Source: VAZQ01 sp963817135
GTDB taxonomy: Bacteria; Pseudomonadota; Alphaproteobacteria; Rhizobiales; Xanthobacteraceae
Reading direction: 5' to 3'
Assembly (NCBI GenBank): GCA_963817135.1
Contig: CAWFNG010000018.1
Span: 1 to 64,000 of the forward strand
DNA length: 64,000 nucleotides
Shown here: positions 50,574 through 59,244 of the stretch, in pieces
Numbering within the stretch: position 1 is the first letter of the stretch
How the letters are laid out: the number at the start of each line of letters is the position of its first letter
The notes under the pieces: model-generated
The model's database searches: none
Seen by the model: the letters and a program-made list of their open reading frames with translations, nothing else
What the model was told of the DNA's origin: nothing
Program-made: the position numbers and the translations under genes

Positions 50574-53141
50574 ATGTCAATCTCGTTCTCTTCTGCAAGC
50601 AGTCGCGCCTCCGGCGCTCGCGGCGCCGGCGTGACGGCCGTTCTCGGTCCGACGAATACGGGAAAAACCCACCTCGCGATCGAGCGCATGCTCGCGCACT
50701 CGTCGGGGATCATCGGACTCCCGCTGCGCTTATTGGCGCGCGAGGTCTACAACAAGGTCCTGCAACGTACCGCCAGCGATTCGGTCGCCCTGATCACCGG
50801 CGAAGAAAAGATCAAACCGGCCAACCCGCGCTACTGGGTTTCCACGGTCGAGGCGATGCCGCGCGATCTCGATGTCGCTTTCCTGGCCATCGACGAGGTG
50901 CAGCTCGGCGCCGATCTCGAGCGCGGCCACGTTTTCACCGACCGCATGCTCAATCGCCGCGGACGCGACGAGACTTTGGTGCTTGGCGCGCAGACTGTCC
51001 GGCCCATGGTTGAGTGGTTGCTCCCAGGGGCCCACATTTTGACTCGCCCGCGGCTGTCGCAGCTCACGTTTGCCGGCGAGAAGAAGATCACGCGACTTCC
51101 CCGCCGTTCGGCGGTCGTCGCGTTCTCCGCCGAAGAAGTCTACTCCATTGCCGAGCTGATCCGCCGGCAGCGTGGCGGTGCGGCAGTTGTTTTGGGAGCA
51201 CTCTCGCCGCGTTCACGTAACGCACAAGTCGAGCTTTATCAGTGCGGCGATGTCGAATACCTCGTCGCCACCGACGCAATCGGCATGGGACTAAATCTCG
51301 ACGTCGATCATGTTGCCTTCGCCTCCGACCGCAAGTTCGATGGCTACCAATTCCGTAGGCTAAATCCCGCCGAGCTGGCGCAAATCGCCGGGCGCGCCGG
51401 GCGCGCTACACGTGACGGCACCTTTGGTACGACGGGGAGATGCCCACCGTTCGAGACCGAGCTGGCGCAGGCACTGGAGAGCCACTCCTTTGAACCGATC
51501 CGCGTACTGCAGTGGCGCAATACGGTGCTGGATTTTTCTTCGATCGGGGCGCTCCAGGCATCGCTTGCCGAAACACCGAAAGAGAGGGGGCTGACCCGCG
51601 CGCCGGTGGCCGAAGACATATTGGTGCTGGAACACGCTGCACGCGATGACGACATCCGCGCGTTCGCAACCACGCGCCAAGCCATCGAGCGGCTGTGGGA
51701 CGTTTGTCAGGTTCCAGACTATCGCAAGATTTCGCCGGCCACGCATGCCGAGCTGGTGACCACTTTGTATGAGTTCCTTATGCGAGACGGCGCTATTCCG
51801 ACTGATTGGTTTGCCTGTCAGGTCGAGCAGGCTGATCATAGTGAAGGCGACATCGATACCCTGTCCAATCGTATTGCGCATATCAGAACCTGGACCTTTG
51901 CTGCCAACCGTCCTGACTGGCTCGCTGATCCCGAGCATTGGCAAGGCGTCACTCGGGCCGTCGAGGACAAGCTGTCGGACGCTCTGCATGAGCGGCTCAC
52001 GGAACGTTTCGTGGATCGGCGCACCAGCGTACTCATGCGCCGGCTGCGGGAAAATACGGTCCTCGAGACCGAAATCAGTAAAAGCGGCGAAGTCGCAGTC
52101 GAGGGACATGTCATCGGACGCCTCGACGGTTTCATGTTCACGCCCGAGAGTTCAGCAGCGGGATCGGAAGCCAAGGCGCTGGCCGGCGCTGCGCAGAAGG
52201 CGCTTGCCGGTGAGATCAATGCGCGGGCAACGCGGCTCGCGCACGCGGCCGATGGTCAATTCGTGCTAGCCAGGGACGCAATCATCCGATGGGTCGGCCA
52301 GCCCGTCGCCAAGCTTGTTGCCGGCGAGGAAGCGCTCAAGCCCCGGCTGCGCATACTTGCGGACGAGCAGCTCAGCGGAGCGCCGCGCGATGGCGTTCAA
52401 GCGCGGCTCGAATTGTGGCTCAAGTCGCATGTCGAGCGGGTATTGGAGCCGCTGTTCCGGTTGGTGGCCGCTGAGGACGTGACGGGCATCGCGCGCGGTA
52501 TCGCGTACCAACTCATTGAGGCGCTTGGCGTGCTGGAACGCCAGAAGGTGGTCGAAGAGGTAAAAGGCCTCGATCAACCCTCGCGCGCCACACTGCGCAA
52601 GTACGGTGTGCGGTTTGGCGCCTATCATATTTATCTGCCTGCCTTGCTTAAACCGGCACCTCGCGTATTGGCGACGCAACTCTGGTGGCTCAAGCATGCC
52701 GATGCCGAGACGCAAGCGCCTGAGGCCATGGAGCAGTTGGCCGCGAGCGGGCGCACCTCGATCGCCGTTAACAAAGACTTCTCCGCAGATGTCTACCGCA
52801 TCGCGGGTTACCGCATTTGCGGAGGGCGCGCGGTGCGGGTCGACATTTTGGAGCGGCTTGCAGATCTCGTTCGTGCGGCACTTGCTTGGCGCCCCGGAGC
52901 GGCGGGGCATAAGCCGGCCGGCGCCATCGAAGGGTTTGGATTCACGGTGAGCGTGGGGATGACCTCGCTCGCCGGCTGCTCGGGTGAAGATTTTGCGTCG
53001 GTGCTGCGCTCGCTCGGCTACCGAATGGAAAGGCGACCCAGGCCAGCGGACGCTCTTCCGGCGAAAACGAATTCATCCGAAGCTGCCGCTGAGATGTCGG
53101 GCGCGGACGTCCGGTCGCAGGAGACCGCGCGAACTCAATGA
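50574..53141 (+). CDS. SUV3-like ATP-dependent RNA helicase
   Basis: 855 codons in this frame. The ATG at 50574 is chosen because the helicase N-terminus (ASGARGAGVTAVLGPTNTGK) begins there. Walker A GPTNTGKT (25-32), DEAD-variant AIDEVQLGADLERGHVFTDR, LVLGAQTVRPMVEWLLPG, VATDAIGMGLNLDVDHVAFA and QIAGRAGRATRDGTFGTTG define the SUV3 group of superfamily 2, found in mitochondria and alphaproteobacteria and acting in RNA turnover. The frame ends in NSSEAAAEMSGADVRSQETA and a stop at 53141. The usual low-complexity tail continues in another frame (see next entry). Confidence 0.9.
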   Translation: MSISFSSASSRASGARGAGVTAVLGPTNTGKTHLAIERMLAHSSGIIGLPLRLLAREVYNKVLQRTASDSVALITGEEKIKPANPRYWVSTVEAMPRDLDVAFLAIDEVQLGADLERGHVFTDRMLNRRGRDETLVLGAQTVRPMVEWLLPGAHILTRPRLSQLTFAGEKKITRLPRRSAVVAFSAEEVYSIAELIRRQRGGAAVVLGALSPRSRNAQVELYQCGDVEYLVATDAIGMGLNLDVDHVAFASDRKFDGYQFRRLNPAELAQIAGRAGRATRDGTFGTTGRCPPFETELAQALESHSFEPIRVLQWRNTVLDFSSIGALQASLAETPKERGLTRAPVAEDILVLEHAARDDDIRAFATTRQAIERLWDVCQVPDYRKISPATHAELVTTLYEFLMRDGAIPTDWFACQVEQADHSEGDIDTLSNRIAHIRTWTFAANRPDWLADPEHWQGVTRAVEDKLSDALHERLTERFVDRRTSVLMRRLRENTVLETEISKSGEVAVEGHVIGRLDGFMFTPESSAAGSEAKALAGAAQKALAGEINARATRLAHAADGQFVLARDAIIRWVGQPVAKLVAGEEALKPRLRILADEQLSGAPRDGVQARLELWLKSHVERVLEPLFRLVAAEDVTGIARGIAYQLIEALGVLERQKVVEEVKGLDQPSRATLRKYGVRFGAYHIYLPALLKPAPRVLATQLWWLKHADAETQAPEAMEQLAASGRTSIAVNKDFSADVYRIAGYRICGGRAVRVDILERLADLVRAALAWRPGAAGHKPAGAIEGFGFTVSVGMTSLAGCSGEDFASVLRSLGYRMERRPRPADALPAKTNSSEAAAEMSGADVRSQETARTQ

Positions 53142-53919
53142 ACCGACCGGCTCGAATTTGGAAGAATCCGGCGCGGCCGGCGAGGGTCCTGCGAAAATCG
53201 CGGAAATTCTCACTGTGCCGGAGTCCCCGCCTCTGGTCGACGTTGCCAGCCAATCTGTACTCGATGCGCCCAGCACCGACACCACACCGTCCGTCGTCGA
53301 AGTTGCAGAAGCGCCGACACTCCTTGGCGAAGAACCGTCCGAGAACAGGCCGAGCCTCGCGCAAAGCAATCCGGCCGCAAGCGGCGCGGAGACGAACACC
53401 GATTTCATTGAGGTCTGGCGGCCCAGCCGACGACATGAGCACCAGCGTAAAGTGAGCAGCGAGCCGGCGCGCCGACGCGCGCGGCGCGAAACGCAGCATG
53501 CGGTTGCGCCCGCAAGTGCGACGCCTGAGGGTCATTCCGAAGTCACGGCGGCTCCGACAAGCCCGAATGCAAACGAAGGAGAGCGCAAGGAAGGTCGCCG
53601 CGGTCGCCGCCGCGAGCATCGCAAAGCGGCCACGGAGACTGAGCGAGCGCCCGAAACAGGGGATCGAGTCCGCATCGATCAGCGCCAACGCAGTGCACGC
53701 ATGCAGCGAAACGAGCGCGGCGGACGGGACAATGAGCACCAGACGCGTGAGCGGCGCGCCGACCGTCCCGAACGCGATCCGGTATTACGGGCCAAGTACA
53801 TCAAAGGCAGAGCAGAGGGCGGCACTGGGCGAGACCGCGAAGCTGATCCCAATTCGCCTTTCGCCAAACTGGCTCGATTGAAGGAGCAGCTGGAGGCGAA
53901 CACGAAGGAGCCGCGCTAG
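53142..53919 (+). pseudogene. displaced C-terminal tail of the helicase gene
   Basis: The frame running 52984-53919 has no plausible start but carries LEESGAAGEGPAKIAEILTV, FIEVWRPSRRHEHQRKVSSE, a long Arg/Glu/Gln-rich basic region and the end DPNSPFAKLARLKEQLEANT. This is the usual ending of the SUV3-like helicase in this order (VEVWRP ... DPDSPFAKLxxLKxQLE). One base change near 53105-53141 would join it to the helicase and give about 1114 aa. The S4-domain gene follows immediately, as usual. Confidence 0.7.
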
Positions 53920-53925
53920 CAATCG

Positions 53926-54309
53926 GTGCACTGCTTGGACCGCCAGCGTATCGACAAATGGCTGTGGCACGCCCGCGTCGTGCGAACCCGCTCGGCTGCA
54001 GCAAGTCTGGCTGCTTCGGGACATTTAAGGGTGAACGGCAGGCGCATCGAAGCGGCAAGCCACACGGTGCGTCTCGGTGATGTCGTCACTGTTGCCCTCG
54101 ACCGCACTGTTCGTGTGCTCAAGGTGCAAAACTTCGCCGAGCGGCGCGGCTCTCCCCAGGAGGCACGCTCATTGGCCGAGCTCGTCGGCCTGCCGGTTCA
54201 CCACGACGCGGAACATGCCCCACCGGCTCAACGGGACGCCGGTGCGGGGCGGCCGACGAAACGCGAGCGGCGCACTATCGGGCGTTTTATCGTCGAGGAG
54301 GACCAATAG
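53926..54309 (+). CDS. S4-domain RNA-binding protein (HslR-like)
   Basis: About 127 aa from a GTG at 53926 (a TTG at 53935 is an alternative). The S4 domain is at the N-terminus: RQRIDKWLWHARVVRTRSAA, ASLAASGHLRVNGRRIEAAS and HTVRLGDVVTVALDRTVRVL. A disordered basic C-terminus follows. HslR-type proteins bind stalled 50S-tRNA complexes after heat shock; that role is inferred from the family. Confidence 0.88.
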   Translation: MHCLDRQRIDKWLWHARVVRTRSAAASLAASGHLRVNGRRIEAASHTVRLGDVVTVALDRTVRVLKVQNFAERRGSPQEARSLAELVGLPVHHDAEHAPPAQRDAGAGRPTKRERRTIGRFIVEEDQ

Positions 54310-54414
54310 CGGCTAAACCGCACTAGAATCATAACGTTGCTAGTGGTCCTGAGATTCCGAAGTTCGCACCTGAGCGTGCTGCGAGTTCTGGCGAACTTCG
54401 GAATGGACCACGAG
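54310..54414 (-). repeat. degenerate CTAG paired-hairpin repeat, truncated
   Basis: The outer end of the first hairpin (ACCGCACTAG, ending 54326), the reversed linker AATCATAACGTTG (54327-54339) and one full hairpin (54340-54414, arms CTAGTGGTCC and ATTCCGAAGTTCGC) remain. Its last CTAG has become CGAG. The orientation is as in the unit at 24620. It begins right after the S4 gene stop. Confidence 0.85.
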
Positions 54415-54478
54415 CCAGTGCATATTGCCTCACCCTCATCCATGCGCTAGTCAGCCGCCATTCCCGGAGCTTCTGAAA

Positions 54479-54817
54479 ATGACGTATGTGGTCGTCGAAA
54501 GCTGTATTAAATGCAAATACATGGACTGTGTTGAAGTATGCCCGGTGGATTGCTTCTACGAGGGCGAAAATATGCTCGTCATCCACCCTGACGAGTGCAT
54601 CGATTGCGGCGTGTGCGAACCGGAATGCCCGATCGAGGCAATCAAGCCGGACACCGAGCCCGGGCTGGAGAAATTCCTCAAGCTTAACGCAGACTACGCG
54701 AAGGTTTGGCCCAATATCACGGCCAAGAAGGAGCCGCCGCCTGATGCCAAAACCTGGGAAGACAAGCCAGGGAAGCTTGAGGCGCATTTCTCGCCCAATC
54801 CGGGAACCGGCGATTAG
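54479..54817 (+). CDS. fdxA: seven-iron ferredoxin FdxA
   Basis: 112 aa from the ATG at 54479. Cysteines at 9, 12, 17, 21, 25, 40, 43, 46 and 50 supply one [3Fe-4S] and one [4Fe-4S] cluster (CIKCKYMDCVEVCPVDCF and CIDCGVCEPECPIEAI), the layout of the Azotobacter-type 7Fe ferredoxins. A conserved C-terminal extension (LEKFLKLNADYAKVWPNITA) completes the usual length. A low-potential electron carrier; the partner is not shown by context. carD follows. Confidence 0.94.
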   Translation: MTYVVVESCIKCKYMDCVEVCPVDCFYEGENMLVIHPDECIDCGVCEPECPIEAIKPDTEPGLEKFLKLNADYAKVWPNITAKKEPPPDAKTWEDKPGKLEAHFSPNPGTGD

Positions 54818-54894
54818 GCCGTTCGGTTAACCTATTGTGACAATAATGTTAGGAGCAAAGGCCCGAAATTGGGCTATTGCAGCGCCGTAACTCT

Positions 54895-54922
54895 TTGATT
54901 CCGGCGAAAAATGTGTTATATA
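54895..54922 (+). promoter_or_regulatory. candidate sigma-70 promoter upstream of carD
   Basis: TTGATT (54895-54900) and TATATA (54917-54922) are separated by 16 bases in a locally AT-rich stretch, the best -35/-10 match in this intergenic region. Transcription would start near 54929, ahead of carD. Not experimentally supported. Confidence 0.5.
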
Positions 54923-54930
54923 TCGAAAAA

Positions 54931-55017
54931 ATGAGCACAACCAGCATACCCGTATGGCTCCCCCGTGGGAGCATTATTTTTCGGGTCCTTTTGAGCAACC
55001 AGCAACTAGGGACGTGA
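54931..55017 (+). CDS. possible 28-codon leader frame
   Basis: ATG at 54931 opens MSTTSIPVWLPRGSIIFRVL, LSNQQLGT and a stop at 55017. There is no ribosome-binding site, but the start lies a few bases after the inferred transcript start, so leaderless or weak translation is conceivable. It spans the terminator-like hairpin at 54957. Coding status is doubtful. Confidence 0.2.
   Translation: MSTTSIPVWLPRGSIIFRVLLSNQQLGT
54957..54981 (+). terminator. terminator-like hairpin in the carD leader
   Basis: GCTCCC (54957-54962) pairs with GGGAGC (54967-54972) across a CCGT loop and is followed by ATTATTTTT. This has the form of an intrinsic terminator. It lies between the inferred promoter and the carD reading frame, so it could act as an attenuator or end a short separate RNA. 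Confidence 0.5.
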
Positions 55018-55046
55018 GATCCACGCAGAAAACCGTGGCAGGAAAA

Positions 55047-55829
55047 ATGCGCCATCGGTCGAAAAAGACCACCGCCGTCGCCCGGCGGACCAAAAAAGCC
55101 TCGACTGGCAGAAATCGGCGAGCATCCCCGGCTCCGCGCACCCCTGTGCGGCGGAGCCCCTCGGCAGCTGCCAAGATCACCCCCCGGCACAAGCCGGATA
55201 CAACTGTCCGCCGCAAGCCGGACGAAGGAGCAACACCTGCGATGGCGAGCAAGAAAGCGGCGACCCAGCGGCAAGGCTTCAAGACCGGCGAATTCATCGT
55301 TTATCCCTCGCATGGCGTGGGCCAAATCGTTGCCATCGAGGAGCAGGAAGTTGCGGGCGCCAAGCTCGAACTATTCGTGATCCATTTCGTCAAGGACAAG
55401 ATGACGCTGCGCGTTCCGATTGCAAAGATCGTCTCCGTGGGAATGCGCAAGCTGGCGGAAGGGCCCCTGGTCAGGCGCGCCCTCGAAACCCTCAAGGGAC
55501 GCGCGCGCATCAAGCGCACCATGTGGTCGCGGCGGGCGCAGGAATACGAAGCCAAGATCAATTCCGGCGATATCGTTGCGATCGCCGAAGTCGTGCGCGA
55601 TCTGTTCCGCTCGGACACCCAGCCCGAGCAATCCTATTCAGAGCGTCAGCTTTACGAAGCCGCGCTCGATCGTCTTGCGCGCGAAATCTCCGCCGTGCAG
55701 CGCATTACGGAGACCGAGGCGATCAAGGAGATCGAAGCTGCTCTCGCCAAAGGCCCGCGGCGCGGACCAAGACCAGACAATGAAGTCGAGGAAGAGGATG
55801 AACCGGCGGTGGAGGACGCAGCCGCCTGA
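55047..55829 (+). CDS. carD: CarD-family transcriptional regulator
   Basis: About 260 aa. A long Lys/Arg/Pro/Ala-rich N-terminus (about 1-65) precedes the CarD core: FKTGEFIVYPSHGVGQIVAI, EEQEVAGAKLELFVIHFVKD, KMTLRVPIAKIVSVGMRKLA (RNA polymerase interaction), then the helical DNA-binding part RTMWSRRAQEYEAKINSGDI, VAIAEVVRDLFRSDTQPEQS, YSERQLYEAALDRLAREISA. CarD binds the polymerase beta subunit and stabilises open promoter complexes. The start is uncertain: ATG 55047 has AGGA at good distance; ATG 54954 and ATG 55242 are also in frame. An intrinsic terminator follows. Confidence 0.9.
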   Translation: MRHRSKKTTAVARRTKKASTGRNRRASPAPRTPVRRSPSAAAKITPRHKPDTTVRRKPDEGATPAMASKKAATQRQGFKTGEFIVYPSHGVGQIVAIEEQEVAGAKLELFVIHFVKDKMTLRVPIAKIVSVGMRKLAEGPLVRRALETLKGRARIKRTMWSRRAQEYEAKINSGDIVAIAEVVRDLFRSDTQPEQSYSERQLYEAALDRLAREISAVQRITETEAIKEIEAALAKGPRRGPRPDNEVEEEDEPAVEDAAA

Positions 55830-55857
55830 AGACACTCAACTCTAAAATGGAATAAAA

Positions 55858-55883
55858 AGCCCAGCGCCCGCTGGGCTTTTTTT
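55858..55883 (+). terminator. intrinsic terminator after carD
   Basis: An AGCCCAGCG stem pairing with CGCTGGGCT across a short loop is followed by seven T, 28 bases after the carD stop. Being flanked by A-rich sequence on the left, it could work in both directions. Confidence 0.85.
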
Positions 55884-56028
55884 GTTTCCCGCGTAACGTT
55901 CTCGACCTCGGCGCTCGCTCGGCCGGGACACACTGTGTGGACAGGCCCGAAAATCGGTCCGGCTAAGCCATAATTAAGCTTGTTTTGCGAGAAGGATTGC
56001 TGGGGCGAAACAGGGGCGAGCGCGGGGA

Positions 56029-56766
56029 ATGATCCACAGGGTCAAGCGTGGCAAAACCGGCATATTGTCGGGCATTATCCTTATTGCCGCCGCGGGATTG
56101 GGCGGCTTGTTTGCGTGCTTTAACGTACTTTGGGGAACAACTGCGCCAGATCTTTCCCGAATAACCGCATCCGACACCGTGAATTTGCGGTTCCCGCCCG
56201 AATGGGCGGAGGCGGCTCCCGCAGTAGCTGCGACTTACGCATTTGCCTCCGCCGATACGAACCTTGTCCTGTTCGATCCGAACCCGGTTTATCCCGCGAC
56301 CGCTGCCAAGCAGTCCTCCGCAAGCGCTGCCGTCTCCCTCGATCAATCTCCATCGGCGAGCGAGCAAGCAGCTCAGCTGGCAACCGCCGGGACTGCAAAA
56401 CCGGCCATCGCCGTCGCGTCGGTTTCTCCCATCAAGGCGACCGCCACCCCGCCAAAACCGCCGGTCAAGCGATCCAATGCCGTGCTGAGCGAACAGCAAA
56501 TTGCCAGCATCAAGCGCCGGCTCAATCTTACTCACGAGCAGGAGCGCTATTGGCCGGCGGTGGCGGCCGAATTGCGCAAAATGGAATACAAGAAGGACCA
56601 ACAGGCCGGAAAGGCCACCGCGGCAGTCGACATGAGCAAAGTCAACATCGACGGTCTTAAATCCGCGGGCTTTCCCTTGGTCATGAGCTTCAACGACGAC
56701 CAGCGTCAGGAACTCAAATCGCTCGCCCATCTGCTGGGGCTCGAAAACGTGCTGGCCGGGTTCTGA
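56029..56766 (+). CDS. hypothetical membrane-anchored protein
   Basis: 245 aa. One N-terminal hydrophobic segment (GILSGIILIAAAGLGGLFAC) is followed by a Pro/Ala/Ser-rich linker (about 90-150) and a conserved-looking helical C-terminus: LSEQQIASIKRRLNLTHEQE, RYWPAVAAELRKMEYKKDQQ, FPLVMSFNDDQRQELKSLAH, LLGLENVL. The LxxEQxxYWPxVxxxL pattern recalls the Spy/LTXXQ type of periplasmic helical proteins, without proof. An intrinsic terminator follows. The protein recurs after carD in related bacteria as far as memory allows. Confidence 0.65.
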   Translation: MIHRVKRGKTGILSGIILIAAAGLGGLFACFNVLWGTTAPDLSRITASDTVNLRFPPEWAEAAPAVAATYAFASADTNLVLFDPNPVYPATAAKQSSASAAVSLDQSPSASEQAAQLATAGTAKPAIAVASVSPIKATATPPKPPVKRSNAVLSEQQIASIKRRLNLTHEQERYWPAVAAELRKMEYKKDQQAGKATAAVDMSKVNIDGLKSAGFPLVMSFNDDQRQELKSLAHLLGLENVLAGF

Positions 56767-56793
56767 TTTCGCGGCAGCCGCGCAAGCAACTGA

Positions 56794-56818
56794 CGCCCGG
56801 CACGCAGCCGGGCTTTTT
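56794..56818 (+). terminator. intrinsic terminator
   Basis: GCCCGGC and its complement GCCGGGC across a short ACGCA loop are followed by TTTTT, 28 bases after the hypothetical gene. It separates that gene from the UbiD-type gene. Confidence 0.85.
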
Positions 56819-56872
56819 GTTGCGTGCAGGCACCAGACCATTACACTTGCCGGCCGCACTCGGGAGGACGTC

Positions 56873-58435
56873 ATGGATATGAGCGTAACGATCGGCGCGG
56901 CTGCCGAGCGGACCCAGCAAGCCGAGATCAAGCGAAGCGCGCGCGGCGCCAATAGCAGCGATCTCGACGCCTGGCTGGAGAAAGTCGAAGCGATTGGCGA
57001 GCTCAAGCGCATCAGTGCCGAAGTCGATCCCGACCTGGAAGCCGCCACCATCACCTATCTTGTTGGCAGCAAGAAAAGCCCTGCGCTGTTGTTCGAGAAT
57101 ATCAAGGGGCATCCCGGTCATCGCGCCCTTTACAATATGATCGGCTGCAACCTCTCGCGCTTCTGTTTGATGATCGGCGAGCAGCCGGTCGAGCATCCGC
57201 TCGAGGCGGTGAAAATGCTGCAGCGAAAGCTTGGCCGCAAGATGCCACCGAAGGAGGTTTCCCCGCAGCAAGCGATCTGCAACCAGAACATCGTCGAAGG
57301 CGAGGCGATCGACATTCGCATTTTTCCGGCACAACGCATGTGGCCGCTCGACGGCGGAATGTATCTCGGCACCGGCGATGCCGTCATCACCAAGGATCCG
57401 GAAACCGGCCGCGTCAATGTCGGCACCTATCGCATGATGATCAAGGGAGCGCGCGAAGTCGGCGTCTACACGTCCCCGGGCAAGGACGCGACCATCGACC
57501 GGGAGAAATGGTGGAAGCTCGGCAAACCCATGCCGATCGCGGCCGCCTACGGAATCGACCCGTTGTTGTTCCTGGTGGCTGCAACGAGCCTGCCCAAGAC
57601 CGAATGCGAATACGACTATTATTCCGGCATCAACGGCGCGCCGATCGAAGTGTTCACCAGCGACCTCACCGGCTTGCCGCTGCCGGCGCGCGCCGAGATC
57701 GTGCTCGAAGGCTTTCTCTACCCCGACGAGACGTTTGCCGAAGGGCCGTTCGGCGAGTTCACCGGCTATTATGGCAGGCCAAGCGGCGCCACGCCGTTCA
57801 TGCGGGTCGAGCGCGTTCGCTACCGCGATAATCCGACATTGACCTGCGCGCTGATGGCGGACGGCCCTGCCAACGAGGCCGGCCTGTTCTGGGCAGCCTT
57901 GCGCTCGGCCGGCATTTGGGCGGACCTGCAGAAATTGGGCGTGCCGGGAATTGAAGGTGTGTGGTCAATTCCCGAGGCAGCCGGATGGGGAATAACCGTC
58001 GTCTCCATCAAGCAGATGTATGCCGGGCATGCGCCGCAGGTGATGGCACTGGCCGCCCAATGCACGGCCGGCGCCTATTTCGGAAAATACGTCATTGTGG
58101 TCGATGATGACATCGACCCCAGCAATATTCATCAGGTGCTGTGGGCGATGGCGACCCGCTCCCGTCCGGCGCAGTCGATCGACATTTTGCGCGAGACCTG
58201 GAGCACCTATCTTGATCCCAGCCTCAATCCCCCGGAGATTCGTCCCTGGGGATCGAAGTGCTTGATCAATGCCTGCATGGACTATCGCTACATCAAATCG
58301 TTCTCTCCGCGTACCAAGCTGTCGAAGCAGACTTACGAAAACGTAGTGGCGCGCTGGCACGAGCTAGGATTAACCGGCACACCACCGGCAATATCGGTGT
58401 TCGAGGACGAGACGCTCCCGCCGACGATCGCTTGA
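56873..58435 (+). CDS. UbiD-family prenyl-FMN-dependent decarboxylase
   Basis: 520 aa, cytoplasmic. UbiD blocks are clear: LDAWLEKVEAIGELKRISAE at the N-terminus, PALLFENIKGHPGHRALYNM, GTGDAVITKDPETGRVNVGT, YRMMIKGAREVGVYTSPGKD, TECEYDYYSGINGAPIEVFT and EGPFGEFTGYYG with the acidic residues used in catalysis, then VIVVDDDIDPSNIHQVLWAM. Such enzymes reversibly decarboxylate aromatic or unsaturated acids using prenylated FMN made by UbiX; no ubiX is in the window. The context (importer, cupin, aromatic hydroxylase) points to catabolism of an aromatic acid rather than ubiquinone synthesis. Start ATG at 56873; a second ATG lies two codons on. Confidence 0.9.
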   Translation: MDMSVTIGAAAERTQQAEIKRSARGANSSDLDAWLEKVEAIGELKRISAEVDPDLEAATITYLVGSKKSPALLFENIKGHPGHRALYNMIGCNLSRFCLMIGEQPVEHPLEAVKMLQRKLGRKMPPKEVSPQQAICNQNIVEGEAIDIRIFPAQRMWPLDGGMYLGTGDAVITKDPETGRVNVGTYRMMIKGAREVGVYTSPGKDATIDREKWWKLGKPMPIAAAYGIDPLLFLVAATSLPKTECEYDYYSGINGAPIEVFTSDLTGLPLPARAEIVLEGFLYPDETFAEGPFGEFTGYYGRPSGATPFMRVERVRYRDNPTLTCALMADGPANEAGLFWAALRSAGIWADLQKLGVPGIEGVWSIPEAAGWGITVVSIKQMYAGHAPQVMALAAQCTAGAYFGKYVIVVDDDIDPSNIHQVLWAMATRSRPAQSIDILRETWSTYLDPSLNPPEIRPWGSKCLINACMDYRYIKSFSPRTKLSKQTYENVVARWHELGLTGTPPAISVFEDETLPPTIA

Positions 58436-58512
58436 TTGCTGCGAAGCGGAGCGGAGCTCTCTCGGCCTTCGCTGCGCTTCGCCTCGTCCCGGAACGTTGA
58501 ATAGGGGGCGGC

Positions 58513-59244
58513 TTACAACCCCAAATAAAATTTGCGGATCAGCTCGTTGTTGTTGAGTTCCTCGGAGGAGCGTCCTTCGAACGCGATCTGGCCGTGCACG
58601 ATGACGTAGCCGCGGTCGGCGATACGCAGTGCCTGCGGAAAATTCTGTTCCGCCATCAATACGGTGAGCGCGTATTTGTCCTTGAGCTCCTTGATCTTGT
58701 CGATGGTACGGCTGACCAGCACCGGAGCCAGGCCGACCGAAGGCTCATCGATGAGAATGATCCGCGGTGCGAGCATCAGCGCGCGGCCGAGCGCCAGCAT
58801 CTGCTGCTCGCCGCCGCTCATCGAGCCGGCGAGCTGGCCGCGCCGCTCGGCAAGCCGCGGGAAGCATTCGAAGCAGAATTCCAGGTTTTGCTTGAGGGTG
58901 GGCCGCGCCTTGCGGCGAAAGGCCCCGAGCAACAAATTCTCCTGCACGGTGAGGCGAGGAAACAGCCGCCGGCCTTCCGGCACCAGCGCAATGCCGAGGT
59001 CGACAATGTCTTCGGTGGTGCGGCCCACCAGCTCATGGCTTGTGCCGTCGATCTCGACGGTAATGCGGCCGGAGCGTGGGCGCACGATGCCCATGACGCA
59101 TTTCATGAGCGTGCTCTTGCCGTTGCCATTGGTGCCGAGGAGCACGACGGTCTCGCCGGCACCCACGTTGAGCGAGACGTTTTCGAGGACGCGCACGGCG
59201 CCGTAGGCGGCGTCGATCTTCTCGATGGTGAGGCTATTGGCCAA
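58513..59244 (-). CDS. livF: branched-chain-type ABC transporter ATP-binding protein LivF
   Basis: 243 aa from a TTG at 59244, preceded by GGAGAAGG and overlapping the livG stop. Walker A GTNGNGKST, signature MSGGEQQML, Walker B IILIDEPSVGLAP. LivF-like features (IDAAYGAVRVLENVSLNVGA, ALVPEGRRLFPRLTVQENLL) are present. With LivG it powers uptake through LivHM. Last gene of the minus-strand transporter operon. Confidence 0.93.
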   Translation of the reverse strand: MANSLTIEKIDAAYGAVRVLENVSLNVGAGETVVLLGTNGNGKSTLMKCVMGIVRPRSGRITVEIDGTSHELVGRTTEDIVDLGIALVPEGRRLFPRLTVQENLLLGAFRRKARPTLKQNLEFCFECFPRLAERRGQLAGSMSGGEQQMLALGRALMLAPRIILIDEPSVGLAPVLVSRTIDKIKELKDKYALTVLMAEQNFPQALRIADRGYVIVHGQIAFEGRSSEELNNNELIRKFYLGL

